Notes under the pieces: model-generated
Told to the model about the DNA's origin: nothing
The model's input: only the letters and a program-made list of their open reading frames with translations
The model's database searches: none
Assembly (NCBI GenBank): GCA_013695295.1
Contig: JACDAS010000161.1
Coordinates: forward strand, 1 to 5,682
Direction of reading: 5' to 3'
DNA: 5,682 bases
From: Actinomycetota bacterium
GTDB taxonomy: Bacteria > Actinomycetota > Thermoleophilia > Gaiellales > Gaiellaceae
Made by a program: the position numbers and the translations under genes
Shown here: positions 1 through 5,682 of the stretch, in pieces
Layout of the letters: every line of letters starts with the position of its first letter
How positions within the stretch are numbered: the stretch's first letter is position 1

Positions 1-627
1 CGCTCCAAGAGCGCGGACGAGGCGGCAGCCGAGCTGGGCGGCATCGCCGTGCGCGCCGACCTCGCGAACCGCGACGACTTGCGCCGCGGCTTCGACGAGG
101 CCGTCACAGGGCTCGGCGGACTCGACATCCTCGTCGCGAGTCACGGCATCGGGAAGGCCGCGGACGCCCTCGACCACGACCTCGCCGACTGGGACGAGGT
201 GCTCGAGGTGAACCTCACGGCGACGTTCGAACTCTGCCAGCTCGCCGGGCGGATCATGGTCGCGCAGGGGAGCGGGAAGATCGTGAACATCGCGTCGATG
301 CTGAGCTTCCAGGGCGGGTTCCGCGTGTCGTCGTACGCGGCGAGCAAGGGTGGCGTCTCGCAACTGACGATGGCGCTCGCGAACGAGTGGGCACCGCACG
401 GCGTCAATGTGAACGCGATCGCCCCGGGCTACGTGAAGACGGCGCTGAACGCGCGCATCTGGCGTGACGACCCGGAGCGGACGGAGCAGATCACCGTCCG
501 CATCCCCGCCGGCCGCTGGGGCGAGCCCGGCGACATCGGCGGCGCCGTCGTCTTCCTTTCCTCGGCGGCCGCGGACTACGTGCACGGCGTGACGCTGCCG
601 GTCGACGGCGGCTGGCTTTCGCGGTAG
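1..627 (+). CDS. KduD-like short-chain dehydrogenase/reductase (SDR), 5'-truncated by the window edge
   Basis: NAD(P)-dependent oxidoreductase of the classical SDR family, predicted cytoplasmic. The frame is open from base 1 (208 residues visible), so the GTG at 49 is not the start. The N-terminal TGxxxGxG cofactor loop lies off the window. Counting from the first visible codon, the active site is complete: Asn71, Ser99 (in NIASMLSFQGG), Tyr112 and Lys116 (YAASK). The segments NIASMLSFQGG, IPAGRWGEPGDIGG and the ending DYVHGVTLPVDGGW match my memory of E. coli KduD (2-dehydro-3-deoxy-D-gluconate 5-dehydrogenase) closely. The usual NNAG motif is replaced by ASHG (residues 46-49). The next gene follows after 3 bp, so the two are probably co-transcribed. 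SDR membership is certain. The exact substrate is inferred: a keto-deoxy sugar acid, gluconate or another polyol are all possible. Confidence 0.93.
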   Translation, partial: RSKSADEAAAELGGIAVRADLANRDDLRRGFDEAVTGLGGLDILVASHGIGKAADALDHDLADWDEVLEVNLTATFELCQLAGRIMVAQGSGKIVNIASMLSFQGGFRVSSYAASKGGVSQLTMALANEWAPHGVNVNAIAPGYVKTALNARIWRDDPERTEQITVRIPAGRWGEPGDIGGAVVFLSSAAADYVHGVTLPVDGGWLSR

Positions 628-630
628 AGC

Positions 631-1797
631 ATGGACACATCGATCTTCTGCTTCGCGACCGACCTCGCGGACGAGGGGATCGCGACCGTGCTGGACAACG
701 TCGAACACCGCGGCGGCCTCGGCGGCGTCACGGTCGCGGCCGCCTATCACGAGGGCCGGGACGTCTTCCCGCACAACCCCGTGCGCCGGGTGCGGTTCCT
801 CGAGAGCGGCGCCGTCTTCTTCCCGACCGGGCAGGCGCTGCGCGCCGCACGACTGCAGCCGCCCGCGAGCGAGGCCGCGCACGCGTTGCCGGAGGTACTC
901 GCGGCCGCGGAGCAGCGCGGGCTCGCGGTCCGCGCGTGGACGGTCTTCCTGCACAACGGTTCGCTCGCGGCGGCCTACCCCGACTGTGCCCCCGAGAACG
1001 CGTTCGGCGACCGATACGTGACGGAGCTCTGTCCCGCGCATCCCGATGCGCGCGCCTACGCGCGGGCGCTCGCCGCCGACATCGCTGCGCTCGGCGTCGC
1101 CGGAATCTGCTCGGAGGCGCTGCACTACCTCGGGCTCGAGCACGGTTACGCGCACGAGCGGTACTTTGTCCCGCTCGGTCCGCGCACGCGGTACCTGCTC
1201 GGGGTGTGCTTCTGCGCACACTGCCTCGACGTCGCCCGCGCTCAGGGCGTCGACGGCGATGCAGTGCGTCGCTCCGCGCGTGACGAGATCGAGCGCGTCT
1301 TCGCCGGCGGCGCCGAGCCGGCCGTCGAGGAGCTCGATCGCGGCGAGTTCGCGGAGTATGCGGGCGTTCGCGAGCAGGTCGTGACGTCGCTGGTCGCCGA
1401 AGTCGCCGAGGCGGCCGGGGAGACGCCGTTCGAGTTCATCGAGCTCTCCGGTGCCGTGAAGGGCTACGCGACCGGACGCCCCACCGGCGCGTCCTCAGCC
1501 TCGATCGCGTGGCAGCTCGGGGTCGACGTCGACGCAGTCGCCCGCGCCTGCGACGGCATCGAGGCGATCGGATATGCCGCAGACCCGGAGCGCGTCCGGG
1601 GCGACCTGGACTCGTACGGCGACGCGGCCGTGTCCGTCATCTTCCGCCCGTCGACCCCCGACTGCGACTCGGCCGAGGACCTGCGCGCGAAGGTCGACCT
1701 GGCACGCGGGCGCGGCCTACGCCGCGTGGACTTCTACCACTACGGGCTCATGCGGTTGGACGCGCTGGACTGGATACGCGCCGCGCTGACGCCCTGA
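631..1797 (+). CDS. Uncharacterised protein, probable TIM-barrel (glycoside hydrolase-like)
   Basis: I cannot name a function for this 388-residue protein. It has no signal peptide or membrane segment, so it is probably cytoplasmic. Alternating hydrophobic strands and helices, and the ending VDFYHYGL followed by LDWIRAAL (residues 366-386), look like the last strand and helix of a (beta/alpha)8 barrel as in glycosidase-like families. Candidate active-site or ligand residues are Tyr39-His40, His48, Trp103, His108-Asn109, Glu162 (ICSEALHYLG), His171 with His175-Glu176 (HGYAHER), Glu271 and His370. A CFCAHC cluster (Cys193, Cys195, Cys198) could bind a metal or be structural. The ATG lies 3 bp after the stop of the dehydrogenase gene and in the same frame. 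Only a weak purine stretch (GGTAGAG) precedes it, so termination-reinitiation coupling is likely. The last 50 bp overlap the opposing amidohydrolase gene. Existence is well supported by codon bias; the fold is inferred. Confidence 0.85.
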   Translation: MDTSIFCFATDLADEGIATVLDNVEHRGGLGGVTVAAAYHEGRDVFPHNPVRRVRFLESGAVFFPTGQALRAARLQPPASEAAHALPEVLAAAEQRGLAVRAWTVFLHNGSLAAAYPDCAPENAFGDRYVTELCPAHPDARAYARALAADIAALGVAGICSEALHYLGLEHGYAHERYFVPLGPRTRYLLGVCFCAHCLDVARAQGVDGDAVRRSARDEIERVFAGGAEPAVEELDRGEFAEYAGVREQVVTSLVAEVAEAAGETPFEFIELSGAVKGYATGRPTGASSASIAWQLGVDVDAVARACDGIEAIGYAADPERVRGDLDSYGDAAVSVIFRPSTPDCDSAEDLRAKVDLARGRGLRRVDFYHYGLMRLDALDWIRAALTP

Positions 1798-3340
1798 GGG
1801 CCCGGCCGGCGAGCGCGCCCGTGTGGCGACCGTCGTCAACGACGACGACCCCGTTGACGATCACGTACGGAATGCCTTCCGGCTGCCGCCGCGGGTCCTC
1901 GTAGGTCGCGGTGTCGCGGACCCGCTCCGGGTCGATGCATGTCACGTCGGCGGCCATGCCAGGGCGCAGCAGCCCGCGGTCGGAGAAGCCGAGCCGCTGC
2001 GCGGGCAGCGACGTCATCTTCCGCACCGCCTGCTCCCACGTGAGCACGCCGAGTTCGCGCACGTAGACCGCGAAGTAGCGCGGGAACGTGCCCCAACCAC
2101 GCGGGTGCGGCCGGTCGCCGACCAGGATGCCGTCGCTGCCGACCGTGTGCGACCAGTGCGCCATCGTTGCGCGCACGTTCTCCTCGTTGCCCGTGTGAGC
2201 GATGCACGACACGCCCAGCTTTCGGTCGACGAGGAGGTCGCAGACGTAGTCGATCGGCCGCGCGCCCGCAGCCGCGGCCGCCTCGGAAATCGGACGCCCG
2301 CCGACGACGATCACGGACCAGTCCATCGGGATCTCGTGGAAGCCGTCCGAGCCCTCGTCTTCGATCTCGACGCGCAGGCGCTCCCGCAGCTCGGGGTCGC
2401 GGAGCCGCTCGATCGTGGCCGCGCTGCCGCCGACATGCATCCAGCTCGGCAGGAATGCGTGCAGGTACGTGGAGCCGGCGAGGTACGGATAGGTGTCGAG
2501 CGTGACCTCGATGCCGTCGTCGCGCGCGCGGTCGATCATCGCCAGCAGCTCAGGCGCCCTGCCCCTGTTGATCGGGTAGCCGAGGTGCGCATGGGCGAGG
2601 TGCAACGGAACACCGGATCGACGGGCAATCGAGATGCAGTCGGCGTAGGCCTCGAGCGCGCGCCTCCCGTAGTTGCGGTGGTGCGGCGTGTAGTAGCCGC
2701 CGTGGTCGCGGACGACCTCGAGGAGCGCGACGAGCTCGTCGTCGGCGGCGTACATACCCGGCGTGTACGTCAGCCCGGTCGACAGGCCGACAGCGCCCTG
2801 CTCGAGCGCCTCGGCGAGCAGCCGCTTCATGTGAGCCAGCTCGTCGGCCGTCGGCGCCCGGTCGTCGTAGCCCATCGCGCACATGCGGATCGTCCCGTGG
2901 GGCGCGAGATAGGCCGCGTTGACTGCGATGCCCTCCGCGTCGAGCCGGTCGAGGTACTCGCCGACCGTGCGCCAGCTCCAGTCGAAGCCGGGCGGGTCGT
3001 CGTTCCAGCCCGCGAGCTGCCCGCGCAGCTGCTCGAGCACGTCGTCGGTGACCGGCGCGTAGCTGAGGCCGTCCTGGCCCAGCACGTCGAGCGTCACGCC
3101 CTGATGCACCTTCGCCTCGTGCGCGGGATTCACGAGCAACTGTAGGTCGGAGTGCGTGTGCATGTCCGTGAAGCCCGGGCAGACGAACAGCCCGTCGGCG
3201 TCGATCACCCGCGCGGCTGCCCGACCGGCCAGCCGGCCGACAGCGGCGATCCGGTCGCCCTCGATCCCGACATCGGCGGCGTACCACGGATTGCCGGCGC
3301 CGTCGATCACGCGGCCGCCGCGGATCAGCAGGTCGAGCAG
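1748..3340 (-). CDS. Amidohydrolase of the D-aminoacylase / N-acyl-D-amino-acid deacylase family
   Basis: A metal-dependent amidohydrolase (530 residues, cytoplasmic) expected to hydrolyse an N-acyl or related amide bond. With the CTG at 3340 as codon 1, it starts LDLLIRGGRVIDGAG, the usual small N-terminal beta-domain strand. Metal and catalytic residues follow: His61 and His63 (DMHTHSD), Asp90 (VLGQDGLSYAP), His220 (PHHRNYG), His250 (LAHAHLG) and Asp403 (GSDG), then HPRGWGTFPR (412-421) and the C-terminal GLLRPGMAADV/VNG strands. In classical D-aminoacylase the Asp90 position is a metal-bridging Cys (VGNCG), so this is a divergent subfamily. No ATG, GTG or TTG lies near the family start. 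The reading frame stays open upstream but inside the dehydrogenase gene, where its translation is Arg/Ala-rich and not protein-like. It begins 2 bp after the dehydrogenase stop. The true substrate is unknown; the sugar-transport context argues against a plain D-amino-acid role. Confidence 0.92.
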   Translation of the reverse strand: MLDLLIRGGRVIDGAGNPWYAADVGIEGDRIAAVGRLAGRAAARVIDADGLFVCPGFTDMHTHSDLQLLVNPAHEAKVHQGVTLDVLGQDGLSYAPVTDDVLEQLRGQLAGWNDDPPGFDWSWRTVGEYLDRLDAEGIAVNAAYLAPHGTIRMCAMGYDDRAPTADELAHMKRLLAEALEQGAVGLSTGLTYTPGMYAADDELVALLEVVRDHGGYYTPHHRNYGRRALEAYADCISIARRSGVPLHLAHAHLGYPINRGRAPELLAMIDRARDDGIEVTLDTYPYLAGSTYLHAFLPSWMHVGGSAATIERLRDPELRERLRVEIEDEGSDGFHEIPMDWSVIVVGGRPISEAAAAAGARPIDYVCDLLVDRKLGVSCIAHTGNEENVRATMAHWSHTVGSDGILVGDRPHPRGWGTFPRYFAVYVRELGVLTWEQAVRKMTSLPAQRLGFSDRGLLRPGMAADVTCIDPERVRDTATYEDPRRQPEGIPYVIVNGVVVVDDGRHTGALAGRALRASARRVSSPARPTA

Positions 3341-3342
3341 CG

Positions 3343-4122
3343 CTACTCCTCGTCGTCGGGCGAGAAGTTCGCGACGAGCTCGCGGGCCATCTGCTCGTTG
3401 CCCGCGAGCAGGCCGCCGTCGACGCGCAGCACCTCGCCGGTGATCCACGACGCGTCGTCGGAGGCGAGGAACGCGACGGCGTTTGCCACGTCCTCCGGCT
3501 CCCCGACGCGCCGGAGCGGATACCAGCGGACGAGGCGGTCGAAGATCGCCGGCTCCTTGTCGATGCGCTCCTGCCAGAGCGGCGTGCGGATCGTGCCGGG
3601 AGCAATCGCCACCGCGCGGATCCCATGGCGCCCGTAGCGCACGGCCATGCTGCGCGTGAGGTTGATGAGGCCGGCCTTCGCGGCGCTGTACGGCTCGTTC
3701 GCGAAGAAGGCCATGCCGTTCACGGACGAGACGTTCACGATCACGCCCGATCCGCGCTCGATCATCCCGGGCAGGAGGGCCTTCGAGCAGAGGAACGCGG
3801 ACTTGAGGTTGAGGTTGACGTCGGCGTCCCACTGCTCCTCGGTGATTTCGAGCAGGTCGTCGGCCATGCCGCCGCCGGCGTTGTTGACGAGCACGTCGAC
3901 CCGGCCGGCCGATTCGACCAGCCGCGCCACGTCCGCGGCGACGGTGACGTCCGCCTGGACCGCCGTGCCGCCGATCTCCACGGCGACCTCCTCGGCGCGC
4001 TCCCCGATCAGATCCGCGACTACGACCGCCGCGCCCTCGGTCGCGAAGCGCCGCGAGATCGCCCGCCCGATACCGGATCCACCCCCGGTCACGATCGCGT
4101 GCTTGCCCGCCAGACGGCTCAT
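3343..4122 (-). CDS. Short-chain dehydrogenase/reductase (SDR), classical type
   Basis: A complete 259-residue NAD(P)-dependent oxidoreductase, predicted cytoplasmic. Motifs in order: the cofactor loop TGGGSGIG (12-19); Asp37 at the end of strand 2 (VVADL), which usually favours NAD over NADP; Asp59 (QADVT); NNAG (80-83); Asn105; Ser132 (NVSSVNG); Tyr145 and Lys149 (YSAAK); the IAPGTIRTP substrate loop (173-181); and the late VDGG (234-237). After VDGG there is an extra tail of about 20 residues ending in DDEE, longer than usual. The ATG overlaps the permease TGA as ATGA. The frame is open further upstream, but into the permease gene and without protein-like content. The motifs are those of sugar, polyol or 3-hydroxyacyl dehydrogenases and do not fix the substrate. 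Position between sugar permeases and an amidohydrolase suggests oxidation of the imported compound or a product of it. Confidence 0.95.
   Translation of the reverse strand: MSRLAGKHAIVTGGGSGIGRAISRRFATEGAAVVVADLIGERAEEVAVEIGGTAVQADVTVAADVARLVESAGRVDVLVNNAGGGMADDLLEITEEQWDADVNLNLKSAFLCSKALLPGMIERGSGVIVNVSSVNGMAFFANEPYSAAKAGLINLTRSMAVRYGRHGIRAVAIAPGTIRTPLWQERIDKEPAIFDRLVRWYPLRRVGEPEDVANAVAFLASDDASWITGEVLRVDGGLLAGNEQMARELVANFSPDDEE
3346..3351 (-). promoter_or_regulatory. Shine-Dalgarno GAGGAG for the amidohydrolase
   Basis: The sequence GAGGAG, read on the minus strand, also encodes the last two Glu codons of the upstream dehydrogenase. It ends 5 bases before the CTG at 3340-3338. The strength and spacing of this site are what point to that CTG as the start. 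The next in-frame conventional start, GTG at 3310-3308, has no comparable site and would remove the first beta strand. Confidence 0.6.
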
Positions 4123-5012
4123 CCCTTCAGCGCTCCTTCCTGGAGTCCGCGCATGTACCAGCGCTGCACGACGATGAACGCGATCAGGCCCGGCAGGATC
4201 GCGACGACGTACATCGCCGCCATGGTCGGCCACAGCCACTGGCCGAAGCCCGCGTTCGCGGACGCCATGACGACCGTCAGGGTGCGCTGCTCCTGGTCGT
4301 TCGTGAGTGTGTTCGCGAGCAGCCACTCGCCCCATGCCGCGATGAAGTTCGTGATCAGGACGACGATGACGCCGTTGCGGACGAGCGGGATCATGATGCG
4401 GCGCAGGATCATGAACGAGCCGGCGCCGTCGACCCTCGCCGACTCGGCCAGCTCGCGCGGGATCGTCTGGAAGACGCCGCGCATGATGAAGACGCTGACG
4501 GCGAGCGCGAGCGTCTGGTACGGCAGGAGCAGCCCCCAGGTCGAGTTGATCAGCCCGAGGCGGTCCTGGATCTCCCAGATCGAGATGAGCCCCGTGACGC
4601 GGCTCGGCACGAAGAGCGATCCGACGAGGATTGCGAGCACGATCCCCTTGCCCGGCGTCGGGAGGTGGACCAGCGCGTAGCCGGCGAGCACGGCGACGGT
4701 CGTCGTGATCAGCATCGTCGCGAGCGTGAGGACGACGCTGTTCTTGATGTTCTGCGGCAGCGTGTCGATCGCCGTCAGCGCCGTGCGGTACGAGCTGAAG
4801 TCGAAGTCGTTCGGCCAGATGTGGTTCGTGTACGCGTCCGGCAGCGACTTGATCGAGAGCAGGAACACCCAGAAGAGCGGGAAGAGGATGATCAGGCAGA
4901 AGAACAGGAGGATCCCGTGCTTGGCGATCGAGCTCCACGGAACCCGCACGCGGCGCCGCGCTGGCCGCCGGCGCGTGGCGGCGATGCTCTCGGTCTCCAC
5001 GCGGGTCGCCAT
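4119..5012 (-). CDS. ABC sugar transporter permease, MalG-like (CUT1 family)
   Basis: An inner-membrane permease subunit of a carbohydrate ABC importer (297 residues, normal for the family). A basic, Arg-rich cytoplasmic N-terminus (13-23) precedes about six hydrophobic segments: roughly 33-53, 93-114, 123-143, 155-177, 213-233 and 265-285. The ATPase-contacting EAA loop is clear at about 187-210: ELAESARVDGAGSF, then RRIMIPL. The ending GLQEGALKG matches the typical MalG-family C-terminus. It starts 2 bp after the stop of the partner permease; an upstream extension in the same frame (to 5084) would only read into that gene. Its stop overlaps the next gene's start. It should pair with the MalF-like permease, an extracellular binding protein and an MsmK/UgpC-type ATPase, none of which is in the window apart from the permease. 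The exact sugar cannot be read from the sequence. Confidence 0.95.
   Translation of the reverse strand: MATRVETESIAATRRRPARRRVRVPWSSIAKHGILLFFCLIILFPLFWVFLLSIKSLPDAYTNHIWPNDFDFSSYRTALTAIDTLPQNIKNSVVLTLATMLITTTVAVLAGYALVHLPTPGKGIVLAILVGSLFVPSRVTGLISIWEIQDRLGLINSTWGLLLPYQTLALAVSVFIMRGVFQTIPRELAESARVDGAGSFMILRRIMIPLVRNGVIVVLITNFIAAWGEWLLANTLTNDQEQRTLTVVMASANAGFGQWLWPTMAAMYVVAILPGLIAFIVVQRWYMRGLQEGALKG
4133..4138 (-). promoter_or_regulatory. Shine-Dalgarno AAGGAG for the minus-strand dehydrogenase
   Basis: AAGGAG on the minus strand lies 10 bases before the ATG at 4122, inside the last codons of the upstream permease. A second purine run (GAAGGG, 4128-4123) directly abuts the ATG. Together with the ATGA stop-start overlap, this supports the chosen start and translational coupling. 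Confidence 0.55.
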
Positions 5013-5014
5013 CG

Positions 5015-5682
5015 TCAGTCCTTGTTCCTGAAGGCGTAGAAGAGCCAGAGCACGACGGCGAGCATCCCGATCGTGCCGATCCACCCGATCGCGGCGGCGT
5101 AGCCGCGGTTCTGGTCACCAACCTGGAAGGCGGTGTCCCACATGTACACGGTCCAGGTGTACGTGGGCTTCGAGCGGTCGAAGCCGCCGGTCAGGATGTA
5201 CTCGTCGATGAGGGCGTAGGCCGTGCCGAAGCGAAGCACGACGAGCACGAGCAGGATCGGCCGCAGCCGCGCGAACGTGATCTTCCAGAAGATGCGCCAC
5301 TCGCTCGCGCCGTCGACGCGTGCCGACTCGTACAGCTCTTTCGGGATCGTCGAGAGGCCGGCCAGATAGAACATCGTGTGGAAGCCGAGCCCCCACCACC
5401 ACTCCATCAGGGCGAGCGAGAGGAAGGTCGTGTTTGTCGAGCCGAGCCAGGTCGGCTGGTTCTGGAGGTCGTAGACGTGGAGGACGTCCACGAGGACGTA
5501 GTTGATCGGGCCGATCCCGTTCGAGTACATCCACACCCAGAGGATGAAGATGAGGGGGCCCGGGATCATCGCCGGGATGAGCAGGATCAGCCGGTACGTC
5601 GTCGCGAGCTTCTGGTTGCGCACGCGGTCGACGAGCACCGCGGTCACCATCGGCAGGAACACCATCCCCGGGAGGAAGATCG
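5015..5682 (-). CDS. ABC sugar transporter permease, MalF/UgpA-like (CUT1 family), 5' end outside the window
   Basis: The first permease subunit of the same importer, in the inner membrane. 221 C-terminal residues are visible. The frame runs through the right edge (IFLPG precedes the ATG at 5665), so that ATG is internal; by family length (about 300) some 80-90 residues are missing. Counting from the Met at 5665, hydrophobic segments lie near 24-46, 83-105, 137-157 and 193-212. The EAA loop at about 109-136 reads KELYESARVDGASEWRIF. The Pro-rich segment IPAMIPGPLIF is typical of this subunit. An extracytoplasmic loop rich in Trp and Tyr (TYTWTVYMWDTAF, 168-180) is also typical of CUT1 MalF-like proteins. 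The gene is followed after 2 bp by the MalG-like gene, the standard order. The substrate-binding protein gene is normally just upstream, that is, beyond the right edge. Confidence 0.94.
   Translation of the reverse strand, partial: IFLPGMVFLPMVTAVLVDRVRNQKLATTYRLILLIPAMIPGPLIFILWVWMYSNGIGPINYVLVDVLHVYDLQNQPTWLGSTNTTFLSLALMEWWWGLGFHTMFYLAGLSTIPKELYESARVDGASEWRIFWKITFARLRPILLVLVVLRFGTAYALIDEYILTGGFDRSKPTYTWTVYMWDTAFQVGDQNRGYAAAIGWIGTIGMLAVVLWLFYAFRNKD
5019..5023 (-). promoter_or_regulatory. Shine-Dalgarno AAGGA for the MalG-like permease
   Basis: AAGGA on the minus strand is 6 bases upstream of the ATG at 5012, within the last codons of the MalF-like gene. It decides the start as MATRVETES rather than the upstream ATG at 5084. 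Confidence 0.6.

Noticed and set aside
1797..1825. GC-rich palindromic stretch (GGGCCCGGCCGGC) considered as a terminator for the plus-strand operon
   Set aside because: The stem is short and there is no following T-run. It is within the amidohydrolase coding region, where such GC repeats are common.
1831..1844. Perfect inverted repeat CGTCGT-CA-ACGACG, considered as an operator or terminator stem
   Set aside because: It lies inside coding sequence and follows from Val and Asp codons. The 2-base loop cannot form a hairpin and no T-run follows.
1823..3145. Plus-strand open frame of 440 codons antisense to the amidohydrolase
   Set aside because: Its translation is Arg/Val/Asp/His-rich with no fold-like pattern, while the opposite strand encodes a clear amidohydrolase with all motifs. 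Long antisense frames are expected at this GC content.
3341..3832. A 164-residue N-terminal extension of the amidohydrolase
   Set aside because: It is a shifted-frame reading of the SDR gene with low-complexity Arg/Ala content; the family N-terminus begins at about 3340.
3625..4680. Plus-strand frame of 351 codons opposite the SDR and permease
   Set aside because: No motif or domain pattern is visible; it is the reverse reading of two well-supported genes.
3343..5121. A 592-codon frame that would fuse an N-terminal domain to the minus-strand SDR
   Set aside because: The part upstream of 4122 reads out of frame through the MalG-like gene and is Arg/Pro/His-rich. The SDR start is fixed by the ATGA overlap, its ribosome site and the family N-terminus.

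Overview
This is a very GC-rich, gene-dense window with strong G/C bias in third codon positions. It looks like the chromosome of a high-GC soil or environmental bacterium. An actinobacterial-type genome (for example Thermoleophilia) is my best guess; a Chloroflexi-type genome is possible. The assignment rests only on composition and protein style.

Layout. Two gene groups run towards each other. On the plus strand (1-1797) a short-chain dehydrogenase that resembles KduD, cut by the left edge, is followed 3 bases later by an uncharacterised protein, probably a TIM-barrel of the glycosidase-like kind. On the minus strand, read from the right edge leftward (5682-1748), the order is: a MalF-type ABC sugar permease cut by the right edge, a MalG-type permease, a second short-chain dehydrogenase, and an amidohydrolase of the D-aminoacylase family. 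The minus-strand genes are separated by 2 bp, a 4-bp ATGA overlap and 2 bp, which strongly suggests one translationally coupled operon. The two groups meet tail to tail with a 50-bp overlap (1748-1797). No intergenic gap exceeds 3 bp, so no promoter, RNA gene, mobile element or CRISPR is present. The 5' ends of both transcripts lie outside the window.

How the genes may work together. The permease pair is of the carbohydrate-uptake (CUT1) kind and would import a sugar, glycoside or sugar derivative. A substrate-binding protein is expected just beyond the right edge. The two dehydrogenases could oxidise or reduce sugar hydroxyl/keto groups, the amidohydrolase could remove an N-acyl group or open an amide, and the TIM-barrel protein could act on a glycoside or sugar. 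The set reads as a catabolic locus for an unidentified, possibly N-acylated, sugar or sugar acid.

The points most worth a second look are the amidohydrolase (Asp in place of the family's metal-bridging Cys, altered substrate-side residues, probable CTG start), the uncharacterised TIM-barrel protein with a Cys-x-Cys-x-x-Cys motif, and the convergent overlap. No dramatic new system such as a defence, CRISPR or mobile element is visible.
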